Source: CAKRJP01 sp963634745 (GTDB lineage Bacteria; Bacillota; Clostridia; Lachnospirales; Lachnospiraceae). Taken from it: a stretch of 64,000 nt of DNA. The DNA is taken from assembly GCA_963634745.1 (NCBI GenBank), contig CAVHCX010000010.1, positions 1 to 64,000 on the forward strand, given 5' to 3'. The notes under the pieces are model-generated. The model made no database searches. It had not been told where the DNA came from and saw only the letters and a list, made by a program, of their open reading frames with translations. The translations under genes were made by a program, and so were the position numbers. Each line of letters begins with the position of its first letter. Position 1 is the stretch's first letter. Shown in pieces: positions 34,971-41,738 of the stretch.

Positions 34971-35492
34971 CTACTTAGTCGTACTTCCAAATCCTCCATT
35001 GCGGACATCAGTTACATCATCGTCTAAAGTAATTCCGTATTCCAAGAAAATTCCTTGCATAAATCCGGTTCCTTGCGGAACCTTCACGGTCTTTCCCTCA
35101 TTGGTATCATTGGTGATCTTTGCAAAAATATGTCCTTCATTATCTGAATAAAAATAATCACTGTCAATAATACCTACTGTATTATTGAGCTGCAGGCGAT
35201 ATTTAAACCCCAATCCACTTCTTGGATAAAGCTTTAATACCCAATCATTTTCCATCTTGGCTCGAATGCCTGTAGGAACCTTTAAGGTCTCTCCCGGTGC
35301 CAGTTCTAAATCTAGCGGTGCAAAAAAGTCATAGCCTGCAGAACCTGAGGTTGCCCGTCTTGGAAGCTTAATCTCCTCATATACCTTCAGGACCTCCTGA
35401 TCAGGGGCTTCCCCGTAAGTATCTATATATGCTTCCTTATATTGTTCAAAACTTACCTTCATAAATTCTGCAATTCTCTTTGCCATCTTCAT
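34971..35492 (-). CDS. dut: dUTP diphosphatase (dUTPase)
   Basis: The 173-residue protein carries the trimeric dUTPase motifs in order: AGYDFFAP (1), YPRSGLGFK (2), NTVGIIDSDYF (3), GTGFMQGIF (4) and NGGFGSTT (5). It cleaves dUTP to dUMP to keep uracil out of DNA. An N-terminal extension of about 45 residues (KRIAEFMKVSFEQYKEAY) precedes the core and is not usual in the short bacterial enzymes. A second ATG at 35486 is an alternative start. Confidence 0.88.
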   Translation of the reverse strand: MKMAKRIAEFMKVSFEQYKEAYIDTYGEAPDQEVLKVYEEIKLPRRATSGSAGYDFFAPLDLELAPGETLKVPTGIRAKMENDWVLKLYPRSGLGFKYRLQLNNTVGIIDSDYFYSDNEGHIFAKITNDTNEGKTVKVPQGTGFMQGIFLEYGITLDDDVTDVRNGGFGSTTK

Positions 35493-35529
35493 TTACCCCT
35501 TCAAAGCTTCCCGAACAAAATCTTGTCTA

Positions 35530-36303
35530 TTAATTACCACACTCAATACTGATCTCGTTAAAGAGTTTTAAAATCTCGTCTACACCCATTCGACTCTTTT
35601 CTTCATTCTTCTTATCAAGAATCGCCTCGCCCTGGTGCATCATCACAATACGGTTTCCATATTCTACCGCATATCTAAGATTGTGGGTGACCATAATGGT
35701 GGTCAGTTTCTTCTCTTTTACGATCTTGTCTGTCAATTCCATTATAAGCTCTGCCGTCTTGGGGTCAAGAGCCGCTGTATGTTCATCTAAGATTAAAAAT
35801 TCAATAGGGGTCAATGTGGACATAAGAAGGGCCATAGCCTGGCGCTGGCCTCCGGAAAGAACTCCCACCTTCATATCCAGCTTGTCTTCCAGTCCAAGAT
35901 TCAACTGGCGAAGTTGTTCTTTGTAATAGTCAATACGAGCCTTGTTGGTACCTCTCCCCAGACCATACATCCGTCCCTTGTTGTCTGCCAAGGACATATT
36001 CTCTAAGATGGTCATAGAAGGGCAGGTTCCCATGGCAGGATTTTGATAAACTCTTCCGATTTTTGAACTTCTCTGGAACTCCTTTAGCTTTCCGATATCC
36101 TGGCCGTCCACAAGGATCTGACCCGCATCCACAGGAATACTTCCACAAATAAGGTTCAACATGGATGTTTTTCCCGATCCATTACTTCCTACTACAGAAA
36201 CAAATTCCCCATCCTCAATCTTTAAATTAAATCCATGAAAGAGACACATTTCATTCACTGTCCCCGGATTATAATACTTCATTATATCTTTTAATTCAAG
36301 CAT
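35530..36303 (-). CDS. trpZ: ABC transporter ATP-binding protein (tryptophan-type importer)
   Basis: The 257-residue ATPase has Walker A GSNGSGKTS, signature VLSGGQRQA, Walker B FLILDEHTAALD and the switch histidine MVTHNLRYA. The DEH in Walker B is characteristic of this importer group. It overlaps the permease gene by 8 bp. With the permease and binding protein it forms one importer, here assigned to tryptophan because of the T-box. Confidence 0.88.
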   Translation of the reverse strand: MLELKDIMKYYNPGTVNEMCLFHGFNLKIEDGEFVSVVGSNGSGKTSMLNLICGSIPVDAGQILVDGQDIGKLKEFQRSSKIGRVYQNPAMGTCPSMTILENMSLADNKGRMYGLGRGTNKARIDYYKEQLRQLNLGLEDKLDMKVGVLSGGQRQAMALLMSTLTPIEFLILDEHTAALDPKTAELIMELTDKIVKEKKLTTIMVTHNLRYAVEYGNRIVMMHQGEAILDKKNEEKSRMGVDEILKLFNEISIECGN

Positions 36304-37177
36304 TTCCCTTCACCTTAGTCTTTCTTCCATTGCTGATGATCAAAATTACTAAGAACAATACAGCTGTGATCAGTTTCATAGCCTGTGGTTCAAAATTCTT
36401 AAGGGCGATTGCCACACAGGCCTTATAAATAATAGATCCGATCAAAACCGCTGTTGTGGTTTTTACAAAAGTAACCTTCTTAAAAATACTGATTCCGATA
36501 ATCACACTGGCCAGTCCGATGACCATTGCTCCGGTTCCGGAGGAAATCTCAAAGACCCGCTCCTCCTGGGCAAAGATACAGCCGGATAAACATACCAAGC
36601 CGTTGGAAATGGCAAGTCCCATAATCTTTACATTTCCCTCTGCCTTGGCAAGGGAGGTAACTAATTTCGGGTTATCTCCTACCGCCCGAAGGAGGTAGCC
36701 GGACTTGGTCTCCATATAAAGGTCCAAAAGGACCTTACAAAGAAGGGCTAAAACAAAGATCACTGCCAGGGTCTTATATGAAGATAAGGATTCCGGAAAG
36801 ATCCCATTTATGAAGCTATTATTAAAAATGGTCTCCTTTGAAAATAAAGGAACATTGGAAGAACCAGCAATATAGAGGTTGATGGTCCAAAGTCCTGTCA
36901 TCATGATAACTCCGGATAAGAGGTCTCTGACTTTACACTTTACATGAATCAAGCCGGTACAGATACCGGCAACTACTCCTACTAAAAATGCGATTGGAAG
37001 GGTTAAAAACGGATTCATTCCCTTGGTAATAAGAGCGGCAGTAACTGCCGCTCCTAAAGGGAAACTTCCATCTACCGTAAGGTCCGGGAAGTTTAAGATT
37101 TTATAGGTAATATAAAGTCCCAAACCTAGGATTCCATAAATTAATCCTTGTTCGATTATGGTAATTGCAAAACTCAT
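36296..37177 (-). CDS. trpY: ABC transporter permease (tryptophan-type importer)
   Basis: The 293-residue membrane protein has about eight helices and resembles the BPD_transp_2-type permeases (LKIL.FPDLTVDGSF-like segment near residue 30, then Gly-rich helices). It forms the channel of the importer. It lies 63 bp after the binding-protein gene and overlaps the ATPase gene. Confidence 0.87.
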   Translation of the reverse strand: MSFAITIIEQGLIYGILGLGLYITYKILNFPDLTVDGSFPLGAAVTAALITKGMNPFLTLPIAFLVGVVAGICTGLIHVKCKVRDLLSGVIMMTGLWTINLYIAGSSNVPLFSKETIFNNSFINGIFPESLSSYKTLAVIFVLALLCKVLLDLYMETKSGYLLRAVGDNPKLVTSLAKAEGNVKIMGLAISNGLVCLSGCIFAQEERVFEISSGTGAMVIGLASVIIGISIFKKVTFVKTTTAVLIGSIIYKACVAIALKNFEPQAMKLITAVLFLVILIISNGRKTKVKGNA

Positions 37178-37240
37178 GGATGTCTCCTTTTCATCTGTTC
37201 TCTCTTAGATCTACTCACTTAGATCTTCTCGCTTAGATAT

Positions 37241-38287
37241 TTACTCTGCAGAGGATTCTGTGATCTCATCAAAGCTTTCCACTGCACTGTCTTTTAGATC
37301 ACTTGGCACCTCAATTCCAAGATTCTCTGCAACCTTTGTATTTACATAAAATCCCGGCTCTGTGATAGTTTCGTAGTTCATTTCTGAAGCACTCTTTTCT
37401 CCCTTTAAGATCTGGGCTGCCATCTTACCGGTCTGCTGTCCTAAGGCTACATAATCAATACCCTCCGCTGCAAGGCATCCGATTTTCACCTGCTCGATCT
37501 CGCTTCCGAATACCGGCACGTTTTTGCTGTTTGCCTTATCCAAAATAGTCGGAAGAGAAGAAACTACGGTATTGTCTGTCAGATTGGTAATACAGTCTAC
37601 TTCACCTACCAGCTCTTCTGCCGCAAGAGGAATATCTGCAGTAGTTGAGATTCCCTTTGTAACCAACTCAAATCCGTAATCATCTACCAAATCCTCATAT
37701 TCCTTGATAGCTGCTACTGAGTTTGCCTCGCTGGTTGTATACATAATGCCCAACTTCTTTGCCTTTGGAAGCATCTGACGGATCATCTTTAACTGGGCCT
37801 CTACGGGAAGCTTATCAGAAGTTCCGGTCACTTCTCCAACAGATGTGCCATCCTCATTTGCCAGCTCTGCTGCCACCGGATCTGTAATTGCTGTATAAAC
37901 CACAGGAATGCCTGCAGACTCTGCTGCATTATAGGCTGCCTGGGCTGCCGGTGTTGCAATGGCACAGATCATATCTACTTTATCAGATACAAAGGCATCT
38001 GCGATCTGTGAGGAAGTTCCCATATCTGATGCAGAATTCTTATACTCTACATTGAGGTTTTCACCCTCTACAAAGCCTTCTTCTTCCAGTCCTTCTAAAA
38101 ATCCTTCTCTACAGTTATCCAAAGAGCCATGCTCTGCAAACTGAGAGATTCCGATGGTAACCACATCCTCGGAAGAAGCACTGCTGCTATCTGATGAAGC
38201 AGAACTGCCGGACTCGCTTCCACATCCCATTGCCATTGAAGTTACAAGTGCTGCTGTTAATAATACTGTTACTAATTTTTTTCTCAT
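37241..38287 (-). CDS. trpX: ABC transporter substrate-binding lipoprotein (tryptophan-type importer)
   Basis: The 348-residue precursor begins MRKKLVTVLLTAALVTS with a lipobox ending in MGC (Cys near residue 22), so it is a membrane-anchored lipoprotein. The mature part is of the ABC_sub_bind family (two alpha/beta lobes; IGISQFAEHGSLDNCREGF, PVVYTAITDPVAA, LGQQTGKMAAQIL). The start at 38287 has AGAGGA upstream; longer frames extend into the leader. The T-box with a UGG specifier supports tryptophan as substrate. Confidence 0.88.
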   Translation of the reverse strand: MRKKLVTVLLTAALVTSMAMGCGSESGSSASSDSSSASSEDVVTIGISQFAEHGSLDNCREGFLEGLEEEGFVEGENLNVEYKNSASDMGTSSQIADAFVSDKVDMICAIATPAAQAAYNAAESAGIPVVYTAITDPVAAELANEDGTSVGEVTGTSDKLPVEAQLKMIRQMLPKAKKLGIMYTTSEANSVAAIKEYEDLVDDYGFELVTKGISTTADIPLAAEELVGEVDCITNLTDNTVVSSLPTILDKANSKNVPVFGSEIEQVKIGCLAAEGIDYVALGQQTGKMAAQILKGEKSASEMNYETITEPGFYVNTKVAENLGIEVPSDLKDSAVESFDEITESSAE

Positions 38288-38423
38288 GATTTTTCCTCTT
38301 TCCCAATTTGATATAGTATTGATGTTTCTTCCTCCATTAGCCAGAAGAAAGAAAAGTTCCTGCATAAGCCAGTAAATCCTATTCTCATTTGTTTTCCGGG
38401 AGGATTTATACATCCCATAAAAC

Positions 38424-38723
38424 AAAAAAGTCTCAGATATCTAAATAGATATCTGAGACGGTAATTACAAGAATAATTATCGCGGTACCACTCAAATTGA
38501 CGGATGTCCACTCTTATGATGTACTAACATACACTCCTGATTGATAACGGGTTCGGTTCCCGACAAGCCATACTCTTATGCATCTGTAGATTCTAAGCAT
38601 AATTTCAAGCTGCCCTCGAAAGTCCATTCAACAACGATCTTAATATGACAATTCCACCATCTGTCACTCTCTAGCATCTCGATTCGCTATCTACTACTCT
38701 TTCTCAACGGTTTGCTCTTATTG
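38424..38723 (-). promoter_or_regulatory. T-box riboswitch with specifier UGG (Trp)
   Basis: The leader RNA (about 38723 to 38424) has the T-box sequence GAGTGGTACCGCG (38481-38493) that pairs with the uncharged tRNA acceptor end. It also has the AGTAGTAGA and GGTGGAA elements of stem I. An intrinsic terminator of 13 bp (38430-38459) plus T6 follows. In the specifier loop GAATGGAC places UGG (Trp) at 38624-38626. Uncharged tRNA-Trp would block the terminator and switch on the importer. About 136 bases between the terminator and trpX hold nothing else I recognise. Confidence 0.85.
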
Positions 38724-38729
38724 GTTAAT

Positions 38730-38758
38730 ACTTTACACAAGTAAATTCTTTTTGTCAA
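38730..38758 (-). promoter_or_regulatory. Promoter of the T-box/trpXYZ operon
   Basis: TTGACA (38753-38758) and TAAAGT (38730-38735) are 17 bp apart on the minus strand. Confidence 0.75.
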
Positions 38759-38785
38759 CCCAAAAATTTTATCAAAAGTTTAAAT

Positions 38786-39637
38786 TCAAACGTTTAAAAG
38801 TTCCACACTCTTAAGAACATGCTTGGCCAAGACAGAGGTAGTAACACTTCCTACCCCGCGAGGTACGGGGCTTATGTATGCGGCCTTCTTTTCTGCCGCC
38901 TCATAATCCACATCTCCGCAGAGATTTCCGTTTTCATCCACATTAATTCCTACATCGGCGACGATGGCTCCTTCTCCTACCATATCACCCGTGATCATCC
39001 TTGCCTTTCCTGCAGCTGCCACCAAGACCTCTGCCTCTCTTAAGGTTCCGGGAAGATCCTTTGTCCTTGTATGGCAGATGGTGACGGTTGCATTCTTTTT
39101 CAGCATGAGCATGGCCAAGGGTCTGCCAACTACCATGCTTCTTCCCACGATAGCCACCTTTTTCCCGGTCAGGTCGATCTGATAATAATCAAGCATTTCC
39201 ATCACAGCCTCAGCTGTACAGGGGGCATGTCCGGATGTATCCCCGGAAAATACCTTGGCCATATTGACCGGGCTCATACCATCCACATCCTTATAGGGAT
39301 TGATCATCATGCGCAAGGGGTCCTCGTTTAAATGCTTTGGCAGGGGACGGAATAATAAAATACCGTGAACCTCAGGATCCGCATTGATCTGGCCAAAGCT
39401 TTCTTCTAATTCTTCCTGGCTAATATCTTCAGGAAGCTCCACCACTTTACAGTCAATGCCTGTAAGTTCCATACGTTTTTTTGCACCACGCTCGTAGGCC
39501 AAGTCATCCTCCCTAGCTCCTACCCTTATGATAGTAAGGTTGGGGACTAGGCCACTTTTTTTCCACTCTTCTACTTTTTCAATCATCTGGGTTTTCATGG
39601 CTTTTGCCACTTCCACCCCCAACATAGATTCTGCCAT
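38786..39637 (-). CDS. folD: Bifunctional methylenetetrahydrofolate dehydrogenase/cyclohydrolase FolD
   Basis: The 283-residue enzyme converts methylene-THF to formyl-THF via two steps. YERGAKKRMELTGI holds the active-site tyrosine/lysine region (normally YxxxK), DVDGMSPVN and GRSMVVGRPLAMLM are the NADP- and folate-site signatures, and PRGVGSVTTSVLAKH closes the site. Length is normal. It lies after fchA, which repeats the cyclohydrolase activity. Confidence 0.95.
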   Translation of the reverse strand: MAESMLGVEVAKAMKTQMIEKVEEWKKSGLVPNLTIIRVGAREDDLAYERGAKKRMELTGIDCKVVELPEDISQEELEESFGQINADPEVHGILLFRPLPKHLNEDPLRMMINPYKDVDGMSPVNMAKVFSGDTSGHAPCTAEAVMEMLDYYQIDLTGKKVAIVGRSMVVGRPLAMLMLKKNATVTICHTRTKDLPGTLREAEVLVAAAGKARMITGDMVGEGAIVADVGINVDENGNLCGDVDYEAAEKKAAYISPVPRGVGSVTTSVLAKHVLKSVELLNV

Positions 39638-39672
39638 TGATTCTAAAACTCCTTTTTTATTAAATGCAAGAA

Positions 39673-40323
39673 TTATTTTAAGCTTGCAACTACATTCCCA
39701 TATACCTGGCTTTCCAGGTCCCTTGCCTTCTGAATCAGATTTTCCGCCTTCTCATTTAAGGCTTCTGCCTGATCCCGTTTTTTCATAGATTTGGTATTTA
39801 TAAATACATTCAAGGAAGCGCTCTCCACTGCCGCTCTGGCAAATAAGATTCCTACCCCTACATCACTGATGGCCATTTTGCTTCCCTTCTCTCCAAGTAC
39901 CTTCAGAAGCTCCATAACCTGATACATAAGGTCCATGGACTCAAGGGGAACGATACTTGCAGTATAGAGGGCCTCCTCCATGACTTTAGCCTTGTAGCCT
40001 TTCTCCTCCTCGGTCTCTTTCGGAAGCGAGTAGGCTTTTGCCAAAGGTTCAAAGGCTTCTGCATCCTTATCAACATAGTCCACCAGCCGGTCTCTTAAAG
40101 CTTGCAGCTTGTCTCTTACTTCCACGACCTCTTCTTCCACGTCCTTATAGGTTTTCTTTCCTACCGTGAGGTTTGCCACCATCATTCCCAGGGCTCCTGC
40201 TAAGGCTCCCACTGCAGAGGCCGCACCGCCGCCTCCCGGAACCGGTGCCTTGGACGATAACATTTCAATAAATTCACAGGCATTTTGGTCTAACATCCTG
40301 CCCTTTTCATTTTTTAATTCCAT
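39673..40323 (-). CDS. fchA: Cyclodeaminase/cyclohydrolase family protein (methenyl-THF cyclohydrolase)
   Basis: The 216-residue protein starts with the family motif APVPGGGGAASAVGALAGAL and continues as an all-helical fold. FchA proteins hydrolyse methenyl-THF or deaminate formimino-THF. Pairing with folD points to one-carbon metabolism. It lies 6 bp after the MATE gene with a weak ribosome binding site and may be co-transcribed with it. Confidence 0.88.
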   Translation of the reverse strand: MELKNEKGRMLDQNACEFIEMLSSKAPVPGGGGAASAVGALAGALGMMVANLTVGKKTYKDVEEEVVEVRDKLQALRDRLVDYVDKDAEAFEPLAKAYSLPKETEEEKGYKAKVMEEALYTASIVPLESMDLMYQVMELLKVLGEKGSKMAISDVGVGILFARAAVESASLNVFINTKSMKKRDQAEALNEKAENLIQKARDLESQVYGNVVASLK

Positions 40324-40329
40324 ATACGT

Positions 40330-41679
40330 TTACCCTATTCTTCTTACTTTGCGTCTTACATAAACAAAACATACTAGCTGCATGAGGATTGTGATAATCC
40401 AAGATACCGGATAGGACAAAAACAAAAATGCAAGACTTCTATGGCTCGGAAAGAGTCCATAGATCCAAACAATTCTGGTTCCCACAGTTCCGATAATAGA
40501 TAAAATCATAGGCACTGTAGAAAATCCCATCCCTCTGAGGGCTCCCGGAAACAGGTCCATAAGTCCACAGAAAAAGTAGGTAGTGGTTGTAAAAGACAAT
40601 ATTTCCATACCACATGCTACAACCTTTTGCTGGTCGGTATAAATATGCAGGAGCTGATTTCCAAAAAAGAAGGCCAAGCCCCCCATAACAAGGGAAATTC
40701 CGACCGACAGGATCATACAGTCCCTAAGGACCCGGTCCATTCGCTTAAATTTTCGAAGGCCATAGTTCTGACTGGTGAAACTCATGCAGGCCTGGGTGAC
40801 TGCATTTACCGAGAAATACAAAAATCCCAAAATATTATTGGCCGCTGTATAACCTGCCATAGCCGTCGATCCAAAGGAATTTACCGAGGACTGTAAGAGC
40901 GCATTGGAAATATTAATAACCGTACTCTGGATCCCCGCAGGAATTCCCACCTGGAAAATCTGCTTTAGATAGGCCCCCTTTATAGTCAGCTTTCGAAAGC
41001 GAAACTGATAGGACCCATCGGAAAGGTAGAGACAGCGCAGTACCAAGACTCCGGACACAAGCTGAGATGCCACCGTTCCGATGGCCACACCGGCGACTCC
41101 CAAATGAAAGACAATCACCAGGATCAGATTCAGGGCAGTATTCATAAGACCTGCCACGATCAAAAATATCAGGGGTCTTTTGGTATCACCCACTGCTCTT
41201 AGGATCGAAGCCCCGTAGTTGTAAACCATAAAAAAGGGCATTCCTAGAAAATAGATCCGCATATACAAGGTCGACTGACCAATAATATGGTCCGGGGTTC
41301 CCATAATTTTAAGAGCAAATGGGGAAAGTGTCAATCCCATAAAGGTCATAAAGATTCCGCTGAAGATAGCGAACAATATGGCAGTATGCACCGTATCAGA
41401 CATCTCCTGCCCCTTGCCTGTCGCATAAAATCTAGCCGCCAACACATTGGCTCCCAGAGATATTCCTATAAACAAGTTAATAAAAACTGCAATCAAAGCC
41501 GTGGTAGCACCTACCGCTGCCAGGGCATCACTTCCACTAAATCTTCCCACTACAATAATATCCACTGCATTAAATGTTAATTGCAGCATACTGGATATCA
41601 TTAAGGGAATGGAAAAGGATATGAGCTTATCCATGATCGAGCCATTGCACATATCAATCTCAAATTTTTTACTGCTCAC
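40330..41679 (-). CDS. MATE family efflux transporter
   Basis: The 449-residue protein has twelve membrane helices in two related halves and the MATE features (MISSMLQLTFNAVDIIVVGR, PAGIQSTVINISNALLQ). It exports drugs or metabolites using Na+ or H+. The start is GTG at 41679, six bases after GGGAG; the frame to 41727 reads into the neighbouring terminator. The substrate is unknown and the link to the folate genes is only positional. Confidence 0.9.
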   Translation of the reverse strand: MSSKKFEIDMCNGSIMDKLISFSIPLMISSMLQLTFNAVDIIVVGRFSGSDALAAVGATTALIAVFINLFIGISLGANVLAARFYATGKGQEMSDTVHTAILFAIFSGIFMTFMGLTLSPFALKIMGTPDHIIGQSTLYMRIYFLGMPFFMVYNYGASILRAVGDTKRPLIFLIVAGLMNTALNLILVIVFHLGVAGVAIGTVASQLVSGVLVLRCLYLSDGSYQFRFRKLTIKGAYLKQIFQVGIPAGIQSTVINISNALLQSSVNSFGSTAMAGYTAANNILGFLYFSVNAVTQACMSFTSQNYGLRKFKRMDRVLRDCMILSVGISLVMGGLAFFFGNQLLHIYTDQQKVVACGMEILSFTTTTYFFCGLMDLFPGALRGMGFSTVPMILSIIGTVGTRIVWIYGLFPSHRSLAFLFLSYPVSWIITILMQLVCFVYVRRKVRRIG

Positions 41680-41703
41680 GATTTTCTCCCCCAAGCTTAA
41701 ATG

Positions 41704-41728
41704 AAATGGCAGCCATAAAGCTGCCATT
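41704..41728 (-). terminator. Terminator-like hairpin after the protease gene
   Basis: ATGGCAGC and GCTGCCAT form an 8-bp perfect stem on the minus strand with a weak T-rich tail (TTTCATTT), between the protease stop and the MATE start. Confidence 0.6.
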
Positions 41729-41738
41729 CAAAATTCTA

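Noticed and set aside
38424..38460. Perfect 13-bp inverted repeat that could be an IS end
   Set aside because: It is the T-box terminator: it sits after the T-box sequence and carries a T run, and no transposase is present.
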